Assembly (NCBI GenBank): GCA_023053545.1
Contig: JAKZAN010000122.1
Location: 1-64,000 of the forward strand
Direction of reading: 5' to 3'
Length of the DNA: 64,000 nt
DNA from: Lepidurus packardi
Lineage: Eukaryota; Arthropoda; Branchiopoda; Notostraca; Triopsidae
The position numbers and the translations under genes are program-made. Below, piece by piece: positions 48,335 through 60,108 of the stretch. Within the stretch, counting starts at the first letter, position 1, and each line of letters starts with the position of its first letter. Under the pieces are notes generated by a model. It was not told the DNA's origin. It ran no database searches and saw only the letters and a program-made list of their open reading frames with translations.

Positions 48335-48406
48335 GGGCAATTGGTCTAGTGGTATGATTCTTGATTTGGGATCAAGAGGTCCCGGGTTCAATCCCCGGAT
48401 TGCCCC
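48335..48406 (+). tRNA. tRNA-Pro (anticodon TGG)
   Basis: A 72-base cloverleaf. The acceptor stem GGGCAAT pairs with ATTGCCC, the anticodon stem CTTGA pairs with TCAAG, and the loop TTTGGGA gives anticodon TGG at 48367-48369. The T arm reads CCGGGTTCAATCCCCGG. Internal promoter boxes are intact (TGGTCTAGTGG for A, GGTTCAATCCC for B). A T-run (AATTTTTATT) follows as a Pol III terminator. There is no intron and no encoded CCA. Confidence 0.96.
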
Positions 48407-49144
48407 AATTTTTATTACTCTCCCCTGTCACCCCAATTCATACAGCCAATAATATGAGTCTACCACATTTTAGTGTCACACTCATAGTCAGGAGCGAGGA
48501 CTCAAAATAGCAGTATCAGCTGTTTCAAAATATGCATTACTTTATGGTAGGATAGAATATTCTGATTTCCAGTCATGTATATAGTACGGCAGGGAGCAAG
48601 TTGGGGAGCTGTTGGAGCAGTAGACATTTTAGCTGGAAGTGAATAGTTGCATGGGCTATAAATTAAGTCAGCTGCCCTCGGCATCGGAGTTTGACGGTAA
48701 AGGTAATCTAGAATGATACTTCAGTTAATTGCCGCCCCCAATCATCTTTAATCTGATAGAACCTTCTTGCCAATGTATCTTCAGCCATCCCCTGCCCTTT
48801 CGCAAACAAATACTCACTTCTCCAGCCCTCCCCTTTTTATTCCCTCAACACTTCCCCGAACATATCTACATAAATTTATTCCACTCCTCATTGTTTTCCA
48901 TTTCCCTGTGTAATTCTTGCTTTTGTTCTGGGTGCACACTTCCTTCACACCACACCGTTGTCTTCCACGCTCCTTCTCTCATGGAGTCCCTCTAATGACC
49001 CTCTTCCATTTCATCTCTTCCTCCCTGTTGCAGGCATTTCCGATTTGCCGAGGGAGTCCCTCCCCGTCTAACCTTCTGACACCACGATTTCGACTGATAA
49101 TAGATTTTTATCGCACAACATTATCACAAACACTGAATACTCCG
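48407..49144. other. Intergenic region upstream of the phosphatase gene
   Basis: A pyrimidine-rich plus strand yields long open frames of Pro/Ser/Phe/Leu that lack an ATG with supporting context. I see no convincing gene. The Pol III terminator of the tRNA lies at its left edge. Confidence 0.45.
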
Positions 49145-51094
49145 ATGGATAAGTACCAATCTCGAGAAGAACAGGGTCCCAACACTTGTCAACTATAAAT
49201 ATAGTCTGTCTATCGCAAAAAATCCCCCAAAAATTCCGTCCCCAATACATACCATCAAAATGGCTCTATAAAGGATCCTCGTCTCAGTCTCAAGTCATGT
49301 TAAACCGAAACCATCCGCGAGTATTACTATGATTCTCCTCCACTGAACCGTTGTCCCGACCCTCAAATGCTAAGTCCCTCCGCTCCAAATAGACAATTGA
49401 GCAAGCCCTCATCGATGAACATCCCTGCAGGTTCTCCGGAATACGGCATCGGAAGAGTGGCTTCCAGTCAGATATCAAGAAAGGTCGGGAGACCTGACTA
49501 GTATAACCGATAACTTAATACCGCGAGAAGCATAGATCAACTTCTCTCATGTAGGAGGGTAGATACGCTAGAAAGTGGGAGAGAAGGGTCTAGTAGCCCC
49601 AGATCAAAAACTCGCATGAATAGTGCTGAGCACAAACAAAGTTTTAATACTCTTCAAGGCTACAATAACCGCAAGAAATCGATAGGGCTCTCGAAGCCTA
49701 GCAATGACTACCAGATGAGCGATATTCAAGGAGCGAACTACAGGTCTGAGAGCAAGCCTCGTCATAGCGATTTTAGTCGAGTTCTGAGTCCTCCAAAATA
49801 ACAACAACTGAGGTTCAGTGTAGACAGTGGTTCCTCTCGGAAACCATTCGCGAACAACCACAGCAGTTCAACAAAGCTGCCAGACAGGAAGATCTATTTG
49901 AAGAACCTGGAGTCGACGTTACAGATCCTGGAAGATAGAATCAACTTAGCCAAAAATCAATTATTACTAAAGAAGGTGCAGAGTGTCCAGAATAGAGCCT
50001 CGTAGAACCTCAAAGAACAGAAAAAGTAGCCGGTGCAACACAGGAGCAGCGAGAGAGCAGGCTTAGCCAAGGTCGGCAACTACGAATACACCGAAACCAT
50101 CATCTTCTACGGCGACAGATCTGAGAGCGAGGACAGCAGTCTAGAGGCCAGTCTGGCCAAAAATAAATCAACCAACGCGGGTTATTCGCCCAAAGACTCT
50201 ATCGACACCATCAAGAAGCTCTCGGTTGGCTCTGCAAGCCCGGATAGACGAGTGAACAGCCTCTGGAATTTCGTGCAGAGCCAGCCCAGGCCGAAGGAGG
50301 CTCAACCCTTTAAGTAGAACCCGTACTCTCCCAGAAAACATAACGTGTATTATGTTTCGGAAGTCATCCGAGCTCGCAACGAGAAGAACGCTCTCGCCAA
50401 ATAGCACATTCGATCCTCTATGAATATTTTGCGAGTCCTCTAAGATGAACATGTCCCCGAAACCTATCCCAAACTCAATCTACCCAGGCACTCTTTCTAC
50501 AAAGACAAGAAGACTCTCGTCTTCGACCTCGATGAAACCCTTGTCCACTGTTTGGAGGAAACACCCGACGTCAAGTGCGATGTCAAGCTTCCAGTTGTCT
50601 TCCCGTCCGGCGAACAGGTTAATGCCTGCATTAACATCAGACCTTACGCCCTCACTCTTATCAAGGAGCTAGCCCAGCAATTCGAGCTGATCGCTTTCAC
50701 TGCAAGCCATGAATGCTATGCCAACGTTGTGATCGACTACATAGACCCCGAGAGAAGACTATTCCAGCACCGTTTGTTCAGACAGCACTGCTATCAGAGC
50801 TCCAAATAAATGTATATAAAGGATTTGAGAATTCTGAACCGAAGCTTGAGCGATTTGGTACTGATCGACAATGCAGCATATTCCTACGCGTTTCAGCCAG
50901 AGAACGGAATACCGATCCTGCCATACTATGAGGGGCGCAATGACTACGAGATGAAGGCTCTCCACGAATACTTGCTGAAACTTCCGGAAGCGAAGGATGT
51001 GAGAGAAATTAATAAAAAGACGTTCAAGATCCACCACTACCTGAAGTTCAACTCCCCAGAAGAACTGATCGAGGAACTCTACATCAACTGCTGA
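49145..51094 (+). CDS. SCP/FCP-type (NIF) Ser/Thr phosphatase, 649 aa
   Basis: One open frame, ATG 49145 to TGA 51092. Residues 1-440 are Ser/Arg/Asn-rich and probably disordered with a small coiled coil near 260. The C-terminal 190 residues form a HAD-fold NIF phosphatase: VFDLDETLVHC (catalytic DxDxT), an FTASHECYANVVIDYIDP motif, the RLFRQHC strand, YIKDLRILNRSL and VLIDNAAYSY (second acidic motif). These enzymes dephosphorylate Ser in partners such as the RNA polymerase II CTD or SMADs. The long N-terminal extension is unusual against human SCPs. A second start further downstream is possible, but the frame is coding-like throughout. Confidence 0.9.
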
Positions 51095-51256
51095 AGAACT
51101 CACGCTATAGCTGCGCGCATGAATGCATCTTTCTCTGACTCTTTATACTTTGAACTATACCCACCTTTCTCTCACCTCCAAGTCCTGCAATGTTTGTTTG
51201 TGTTTATCGGCTTATCCCATGATTAGATATAAAATAATTCATGCAGAGTTTTTGCC

Positions 51257-52162
51257 TCAGTGGTCGTGGTTGCCTTCTCTGTATCTGAAATTATCAGCAG
51301 TGTTGATCACGAAATCGCTCGTGTCCACGTTATAGCCCTTCGCTGCTGCTTCGAACAGTTCAGGATGGTGCACAACACCGTGGGTTCTGAACCTCAAAAT
51401 TGCATCCTAAAATCACGATATGGTCGTTGTTAGCAATAGTCTGAGGTTGGGACTTACATTGGCATTGGTACCCCACTCCTTCATGTCTTCCACCTGAATC
51501 GCAAGGTTGTGTCTCAATTGACCCTATTCAGTCAAGAAGTCGGCATTGTCGCGATCGTCAAATCTCTTTTCGTCAGCAGTGAGAGGCTTGACCATGAAGT
51601 TCTCAAACCAATAGGTAAATCGATCGCCGGCCATAGACATAGTTTCGACTTTGAGGACTCTGCCACCGCGCAAAAGGAAAAGCTTCTGCACGAGATACTT
51701 TTGGTCGCTGATGTCCCAGATGCGGGGAATCATGGTGCAGATGCCAGCCATCAGGACAATGTTGTTATAGTACCAGTACAGGTCCAGAGGGTTGTACAGG
51801 TAACTGAAGATGGAGAGAGGCATGAAGGACTCGTCTATGGTCAAAATGATGATAACAACGGGCGACAGAAACAATGGTGAAGAAAGTGGCTTACAGAGGA
51901 TGAAGGGGTATTTGAAGTAGATAGTCTCATTCTTGATGGGATTAGCGCTGTACAGGAGGATCTCACCGACGCGGTCAAACTCGACGGTGTAGGTGGGTTT
52001 GTAGACGCGGTTGTATTCGGCGATGAGAGGGGCGTCATTGAACTGCTGGGCCTCAATGCGAGTGTTTTCATCGATGAGGTTTTTAATATGGTTCATGCCG
52101 AACCTTCTGAAGGAGTTGAGCTGCATAGACCTGGCAGCAAGGCGGAGGGTTTGGCGCATCAT
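51257..52162 (-). CDS. Probable mitochondrial inner-membrane protein, 264 aa
   Basis: Exons 52162-51895, 51834-51458 and 51406-51257. The 51 nt intron (GTAAGT to TTTTAG) is certain from frame. The 60 nt one (GTAAGC to CCATAG) is in-frame either way but has good splice ends. The first 22 residues (MMRQTLRLAARS) are a typical mitochondrial presequence. One or two hydrophobic segments around residues 90-130 could span a membrane. A strand-rich region GGRVLKVETMSMAG follows. The overall pattern recalls TMEM70/TMEM186-like assembly factors, but I cannot confirm it. TGA at 51257-51259. Confidence 0.65.
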
Positions 52163-52305
52163 GGCTGGTTATTAAAACTTTCAAAGTGTTATTTAGGGAC
52201 TTCTGAATTAGTTGATCGGGTGTGTAGTCGATAAGAAATCATTAAGGACTAAGCCTAATTCGAGAAAGATCATAAGAGAGACAAGAACAGTGTGGATCAA
52301 TGGAG

Positions 52306-53358
52306 TCACAGCCATTTCTCGCCGATCATTTTCAGAGCTTCCACCCCGCCCGATTTGAGCATCAGTACGCCCATTACCTGGCGCCAGTTGAATTGCTAGA
52401 AAGTTGCCCACTCTATCTTGAAGTCCAGGTCAGTCTTCTTCTTCCTCTCCGTGTATGTATTCATCAGTATCTCGTAGATTAAAGTAGTTTTCTTCACGTC
52501 AGGTTTGTGCCGCTTGAGGTTGAGCACTGACTTGCTTCTCTGTTTGGATACCATGTCCAGGAAAATACCTGACTGGATATCTTGACTCGTGTTTTTGTTC
52601 TTCATTAATTTGAGGACTATCTCCAGACACTCCTCCCATAAGAACTTCGACGAAGGCTTGTTGAATGGAGTCTTGAGAGGGGTCGTGTGACGCACAGTAA
52701 TGCTCGGGCCTGCTGAAGTCATTAGAAAGGCTGAAACCGGTTTTTTAGGAAGTATTCTCATGCTTTCGGACTTCTTTCGGATGGCGTCTTTTATGTCTCT
52801 TTCGGTTTTAATACCCTGAGAGATTAATAGCTCGGCGTGCCCCGTCTTGGCCTCCTGCATAAGTCTTTTCAGACTGATTTTGCATTCTTCTGCCTGTACC
52901 CTCATAAGATCTCTCTTCATAATGGCTGCATCTATTTGGGCCTTGAGCTGCACGAGTTTGGCTTGAAGCTTGCTGCTGAACTGCTTGAAACTGACGACCT
53001 GGGCAGCCACTTGCTGGGGATTGTAGAGTTTGCTATTGCCGGATATTTATTGATCGATTTTCTACAGGTAGTCTGCCTGGTCTTGGTGGCACTTCTTGAT
53101 GATGGCTGCTAGAGGCTCGTAGTTGTAGGTGAGCACGAGAGACTGTTTCCAACTGGCGTATCCAACTTTGGCATCAAAATTATCTAGGTAGTTAGTTAGA
53201 ACTTTGTAACTTGAGAGCACCTCCTAAAACTCATTGTTGACTTCGGTGCAGAAAAAGGTGTCTCTGGGGGTTGGTCGCGACGGGGGTTTGAGGAGAGGGG
53301 AGGGTTGTTATTTGTTGATAGGGATGGGGTCGGACTGGAGGATGTTAGTTTGAGCCAT
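52306..53358 (-). CDS. Hypothetical coiled-coil protein, 350 aa
   Basis: Single open frame from ATG 53358 to TGA 52306-52308. The N-terminal 40 residues are Pro-rich; residues 45-210 are helical with a coiled coil (KLQAKLVQLKAQID then MRVQAEECKISLKRL). The C-terminal third is basic with KTPFNKP-type proline motifs and ends in a small globular segment. No domain is recognised. It shares a 283 bp upstream stretch with nothing obvious and lies tail-to-head with the mitochondrial protein gene. Confidence 0.7.
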
Positions 53359-53500
53359 GCCTAGATATTTTATTGCAGTTTATAACTATATATTTACGGA
53401 GTGCAAGCCGGATCGGTTGGACTATCATCCAGTATTATCCATTTATTAGTCCTGTTGCACATAATGAAACTCGGCGAAGTCCCCCCGTTCAGAGCAGTAT

Positions 53501-54265
53501 ATGTACCTGATCAACAAATCCCTCCACTACCACCATATCCGCAACATCAAGTCCGTCGTCGACCACCGCCGCCAAAGCTCCCACGCCAGTCCCGTCAAGA
53601 CAACCAGAGAACCCCATAGTTTTGTCCGCAACATCAAGTACCGCAAGTCCACCGAACACCGCATAGAGGAGGAAAACAAACTAATGATGTCTCGCATCCT
53701 ATCCATAATTAACTCTCCCAGAGTTGAAGTTCAAGTCCAGGGCTCTTACTCCAAATATAACAACACTGGCCGCAGCTTCAAGGCTGTCAGAAAGGATGAG
53801 CTTGAGACGAGGCGCCAGATCTAGATCAGCAATGCCCAACTGTCCTAGCGTGTGGCAAACGTCAAACCCACGGTTGGCAGCCAAGATAAGTGGAATAACC
53901 ACTTCCAACACTTTATCCAAGCAGCTAAAGTAGTGAGCAGATTTGGAGATGATAAGTCGCGCAAGTCTACTGTGGAAATTCACGGACCGCACTACCCGCC
54001 ACATTTAAATAGTTTATTGGATGAGTCAGAGAAAGAGGAAATGAGGACCAAGAAGAAGGTGAGTCTAAGATACGACCGGATGTTTGTGCTGCCCGAACTA
54101 AAGATGCCTAAACTGAAGAACAATAGCAGCTTGGAGATAGGCGAGGAAGAACCGGAGAGCAGGAAGTACGAAACACTGCATGTCGGCCAGAACAGGAGTA
54201 GTAAGATAAAGGAAAATGACAGCTTAGGCGCGCAGACTTTGTAACCCAAGGAGCAGGGCAGCTGA
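53501..54265 (+). CDS. CFAP97-family (Hemingway) axonemal protein, 254 aa
   Basis: ATG 53501 to TGA 54263. Residues about 50-75 read IEEENKLMMSRILSIIN, matching the diagnostic IExENxxLxxRI helix. About 40 residues later comes RRQIEISNAQLSERVANVKPT, like the NQxLLKRLxxxKP repeat of CFAP97 and CFAP97D1, then a WNNHFQ segment. CFAP97 proteins associate with the axoneme and are needed for normal sperm and ciliary motility. The C-terminal 100 residues are charged and extend beyond the animal CFAP97D1. The start is the only ATG after an upstream TGA at 53463. Confidence 0.82.
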
Positions 54266-54558
54266 AGAAATCTGGGGACTTAGATTGATATGATTAAATC
54301 GGAGATTAGAATATTGGTAGAGTGCAGGGGTAGTAAGCGTTAGGATAACCAGACATAATTTCTAAAGAATAAGAATGACATAGAGCGGTGCATTCTATGA
54401 CTTTAGTGGTAGAACAATTTTCTAAATTGACCTACCAACCAGAAGACCTATAGCCCACACCATGAGATTACGGATGTTCTATATCATAAAATTCCACAAT
54501 ATCTGAAATCTTATACCCAGACTGTCGACCACGCCACTGCCTATCTCGATCACTACTC

Positions 54559-56167
54559 ATGAAACCCTCCCTTGTTTTTGGGCATTTTCACTAAAAGGAT
54601 ATCTCCTCCAGGGCCTCTATGCGACAGGCCTCTCCCCCTGAGCCTCATTAGTCACCCAAATCTGTCTTCTCTGATAGCTTCGCAAGCTCCATCCGCGAGT
54701 ACTCCAACTCCGACCATCTGCACAATGCCTCCGAAGACTCGGAAGTGACCTCCTTCATCTATCGGAAAATACTCGTACTCATTGTTTGGATTCCATTGCA
54801 ACACTTGCTGGTCGGCTGCCAGGCCATCTAATTTATAATTTCAATTTTCTCCTTAGTATCTATCGTCATCAGCCTGTTGACCCTTGCAGACGATCACCCG
54901 TACTTGTCCAAAGACCACTCCAAATCGCTACTGACCATTTTCACGTGCCTGAGCAGTAACAAAATCCTATCAGATCCCCAAAACTCCCTCCTTCTAGCTT
55001 TGTCCAAGTGTATTTAGTATTGGCAATTTTCCTGTAGACCAACTGCAGAATCATGTGGAACCAGGAGAAGAAAGACTCCGAAACTAGTAACCGCATGGAG
55101 TATTTCTGGTGGTTCTGCGAAAGCATCCTCATCCTCCCTGCGCCCAATAAATGGGTCAAGGGCGAACTCAAGCTCTACGACTACTCTACAGGCAACTACT
55201 TGCCAATCAACCTCGACACCATCCTGACAGTCTACCTGCTCTTGAGAAGTGTCTACATCTGCAAGTTTCTGATCCACAGTGAGACTTACTACGGCAGCAG
55301 GCCCGACCGCCTCTCCCGCATCTACACCATCCGCTTCGGGACCTTCAACGCAATCAAGTATCTGATCAATGAGAAACCCTTTGAATCATTTCTGGTTCTC
55401 TATTTATTTACCAGTCTGCTGCTGCCTCTCGCTCTCAATCTTATATAAGGGTAATCAAAATTCATACTAGCCTAACAATACGTGATGCTTGATATAGGCC
55501 ATTCAATGCTGCATTTGAAAACTACATTTCCTGTGTATACTTCACAGTCATCTGTCAATCTACAGTGGGCTATGGAGACATTCTCCCCATTACCTTCGTT
55601 GGCAGAATGATATCGATCATAATGATATTTTCTGGCACACTCTTCAGCTCTCTCGTCCTGATTTTTATCATCAAGAGCCTGACCTTCTCCTCCATGGAGT
55701 AAGACACCCACTTCTGTAACACCCTGGCTCATTCATTCCTTTCTTTTATTCACAAGTGATGACGCAGCTGTAGACCAAGAATACTATCAAGACTGCCCTC
55801 GTCCCGGCGCCTCGAGGAGGAATGGACCTTTATCAGGGCCAGAGGGAAGAAAGACTAGCTCGATGCGAAGCGGCGACTACTTAGCAACTTCCGAATCTAG
55901 AATAGGAGGCTATTACGTGCTTCGGCGTCAGAGCCTACAAACTTCCGGAGATTAATAAATAAGAACTTCACAGAGATTATGAAAGAGATCCAGGAGACAC
56001 GCGAGTACCAGCAATTGATGATGCAGTACTGCAATGTGATCGCGGGGAGTTCAGCTGTGCAGTCGAAGAAGCTGAACAGGAGGCTGAGCAGTAAGTTGGC
56101 AAAGATAGCCGCCACCGCAGAGCAAATGATCATGATGAGCGGAGTAGACCTTCCCTGGAAAGAGTGA
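54559..56167 (+). CDS. SK-like small-conductance potassium channel, about 483 aa
   Basis: Four exons: 54559-55007, 55049-55450, 55498-55698, and 55768-56167 (acceptor could be 55774). Introns carry good GT-AG ends and restore one frame. The N-terminus is Ser-rich and cytosolic. Hydrophobic segments follow: an S1/S2-like pair, a WFCESILILP segment, and an S4-S5-like part with RSVYICKFLIHSE, weak in voltage-sensing Arg. The pore is ICQSTVGYGDILPITFVGR, an unambiguous potassium filter, with S6 after it. The cytosolic tail LEEEWTFIRARGKK parallels the calmodulin-binding helix of SK channels and ends in a coiled coil. Calcium gating is inferred. Confidence 0.85.
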
Positions 56168-56288
56168 CTGTTGTGTTACACTTTCTCTGGCTATAGTTAG
56201 TATCTACTTGGGTACTTTCGAGGACATATTAATTTAATTAGCACAATAATAAGCCCGATAGCATTATCCGTAAATAAATAACGACTTC

Positions 56289-57719
56289 ATGGCTGACACC
56301 AAGTTCGCACCAGCCAATATCAAGAAGCTGACCAGCAACATCGAGGCAGCACGCTCTGGCACATCGCCACCAAGAAGAAATATCCCTGCCCACATGGAGA
56401 ACCTCAGGGCCAGTTTTTCTCAGCTCGAACCCAACATGCGTGACCAAGTCACCTACATTAAGTCATTAAGCAACACCGAAAAAGGAAAACAAGTCTGAGT
56501 CGGAGAAAGCCTTCGAAATCAAAACGCCATTTCAACAAGTTCATGGGACATCATTAAGGTGGACATGCAGGAGTATATCGTGCTGGCCAGGAAGTATTTC
56601 AGCCTGAACAAGAAGGAGAAGCGGATCGAGCAGGGATGGGAGAAGATCCAGTCGGACTTCGAGAAGAACATCAATAAGTTGCGGGAGTCCGTGAACATCA
56701 ACAACATCTTTGAAATCCTGTTCAGGGGTGATGAACGCCAAGGAGTCGCTAGTCAAGCAGTTTCTGAAAAACTTCCTGTACCGCAAGAACAATCTGTGGC
56801 TTGACCTCAATGTGCCTTTTGACACCTTACGTGCACAGTGAGATCAAGAATATCCTCAACATGATCAAAGACCATAAAGAGAAATACGGGTATGTGCCAA
56901 CGATGATGGAGTTCGCAGCTCCTACCTTTGAAGAAGAGGGGATGTGGAGACTAAGCAATTTGTAGAGCAAGGGGCGACGACTGCCCCGATGCCCGACGCT
57001 TTTCCGAATCGCAGTCGACGACTACAACGAAATGATCGAGACCATCAAGAACTACTCCAAACTCAACTAGACACACCCGAAATGTTCGAAGACATCAATA
57101 AAAACCAGCAGATCGTCAAGGGTCTGCGCGAGAAAGTCGAGATCCTGTCCAACAACTACAACTCCCTCCTCGACAAATATCGCGAAATACAGGCCAACGT
57201 CAAGACTGATGACCACGCAGAAATCAAGGAACTCAAGGATAAACTCGAGGAGTACGAACTCACACTCTCCAAAAAGTAAAATGAGATTCAGCTCCTTGAG
57301 GTCGTTGACACAGGGAGTGGAGTCTCAGATCCAGACACTACGTGACAAGCTGAAAGAGTCAGAAGAAGAGTTGATGCGATATCAGCAATATCAGCTGCCG
57401 AAGCTGAAGGAGCTGGAGCTCGTCCAGAAGAATTTAGGAGACGAGTTCTTCAAGCTGAAGAAAGAGGTTGGAGTCGTACAGTTCACTATTCCAGATCTAG
57501 AGTAGTACAAAGATGGAGGTGATCAACGAGCTGAACAAAGAGAAACAGACTGTGCAGAGTCTGGTATAGATCCTGGGCCGAGAGCGGAGGAAGATAAAAG
57601 AACTAAAACTAGAAATCAGGAAGCAGAACTAGATTATAATGGAACTGGTGGAAGAGAACAAGGGGTCGGGGCAGTCACAGAAGCTGAACACTGAGTTCCT
57701 GCCGACCAACCCAACGTGA
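56289..57719 (+). CDS. Coiled-coil protein with about eight single-base frameshifts (frame-broken)
   Basis: No family recognised. The stretch is strongly coding-like throughout but in shifting frames. Each of eight breaks is repaired by dropping one base from a homopolymer: 56479-56483 (A5), 56521-56524 (A4), 56545-56547 (G3), 56725-56728 (G4), 56817-56820 (T4), 57000-57003 (T4), 57313-57315 (G3), 57509-57511 (A3). Two further two-base shifts are near 56938 and 57070. No introns fit. With those corrections the product would be about 470 residues, helical and then coiled coil to TGA 57717. It could be assembly error, a decaying gene, or a real frameshifting or editing process. Annotated as CDS only with that caveat. 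Confidence 0.5.
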
Positions 57720-57904
57720 AGGACCCCTCTTAACTGATGTGATATTGGATTTCAAACTATTTGTTTGTTTCTGCCTTGATGATAAATTCCTTATCATAAC
57801 GTTTCCTATAGCCAGGCTCAAATAATACACTCATAACACAAAAAATAATGCGTTGCTTGTATCAGCTAACGCTTATCATTTTCCAGATCGAGGCTGTAAC
57901 TGCA

Positions 57905-58590
<686 letters not shown>

Positions 58591-58888
58591 GGACAGTGCA
58601 GAGGTATTGCTGGGGTGATTTCAGAATATTATGATTATAAATTCGTAGGAAGGCCGAGTTGGATAGGCACCCCAATGAATGCTAGGAGTGGGTGGCTAGC
58701 AGGGTACGCCAGAAGTTATTACAAATAAGCAGGCGATCTGATTGCCAAATGCTCTTGTTATTTTGATGTCCTGTGCGTGTCTGTAGTTTCACACGCCAGT
58801 CTTGATTAACCTCTGTCTTCGCTGTTCCATACTATTTTTCTCTTCTTCCATTTCTCTCGTTCTTTTCCTCTAATCTCATCTTCTCTAA

Positions 58889-60012
58889 ATGTTCGACACC
58901 GATGTCTTCAAGATCATCAACTCCAAGCAGCGCTTCGCTAGAATCATCCCTTGCATCCTCCCCCACCCTAAAAATACATCTCCTGCTCTCCCCAACACTG
59001 TCCCATTCATATCCAGACGCCTCAAGGTCTCTCAACAGCATCACAAAATCAAGGTCATTCCAACTGAGCCCAGCCACAGAACCACTTCTCCCAACATCCA
59101 CAGAAGCTTCACTACAGCAACACGTTTTAGGTCCAGGAACAGATAGGTTACATAATTGACCAACAAGATTAAACCTCCAGAACAAGTCATCGGGTATACA
59201 CTCGCGAGGCTATTCGCGTAGGCTATGAGCCGGGTGGCTCAGGAAATTGTCACTGGCGACTGCTTAGTAACACTGCCTTCAGCCGATCAATACTACCGCG
59301 TCCTTGACTCCTACCCCACATATTAGACGTCAAAATGCACCTTAAACCCAAAAGGATCAGCTCTCATACCTCAACCCTCATTTCATCCGTAGTTACCTGC
59401 GTCAGAACCTAAGACAACTGAACAGGTGCGGCTTCTCTAAACAGTTCTGTATGCACCTATTCGAGTGTCTGTGCAGACATGTGTCAACGCATGGGCAGCA
59501 GGTCTACGATGGCAGGCAAGTTGTGTGCACAAGCAGTGGCAAATATGCGTACAACAACGCTCATAAGATTGATGTGGGTGGGTTCATAGAACCGGAAGGG
59601 ATGCTGTATTCTCCCAAAATGGGGAAACTCAGGCTCTACGAAACTCTTTATCACAAGTACAACGAAATTATAGAGAAGGAGGAGAAGACCTTCGGCATCG
59701 AGGACGATTAAATAGGAAGTTCAATGTATCCCCTAGACAAGGAAGAGGCTTGGCCTAAACGCGACCCGGGGGCTCCCAAGTCTATCTTAGAACAGCTTCA
59801 TGAGTAGCAGTTGTTTTCGGAAAACTGGCACCCGGCTGGTCAACAGGGAACACCAGCAGAAAGAAGAACTAATGGACCAGGGGAATAGGATTTTTGCTCG
59901 GAGAGGCAGCAAGGGGAAGTAGAACGACGCTATTCTGAACAGCATATCGGTGCTGAAGAAGGAGACAGAAAACATGGTCAAGTTCTTGGAGGACAGGCTC
60001 ACACTGACTTGA
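58889..60012 (+). CDS. Hypothetical protein, about 372 aa, two apparent +1 frameshifts
   Basis: Coding-like from ATG 58889 to TGA 60010 but needing one base dropped at 59350-59353 (A4) and one at 59814-59817 (T4). The first 170 residues are basic, Ser/Thr/Pro-rich and then helical. The middle contains a Cys/His-rich helix (CMHLFECLCRHVSTHG) and a strand-rich GFIEPEG segment. The C-terminus is a charged helix. No domain recognised. Both shifts are of the same +1 homopolymer type as in the gene at 56289, just 1.2 kb to the left across the Rab gene, which reads cleanly. Confidence 0.55.
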
Positions 60013-60108
60013 TGGTGTTTATGTGCTAATTAAGAAAGCTGGCTATGTTTAGCCATCATTTGTAGCTTGTGATTATAGATTTGTCTCGATATTTTAGTAT
60101 ATAGATCT

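Noticed and set aside
56289..57719. Euplotes-type +1 frameshifting at AAA-TAA or AAA-TAG
   Set aside because: The shift points are in A, G and T runs without a following stop codon, so that mechanism does not fit, although another frameshift mechanism is not excluded.
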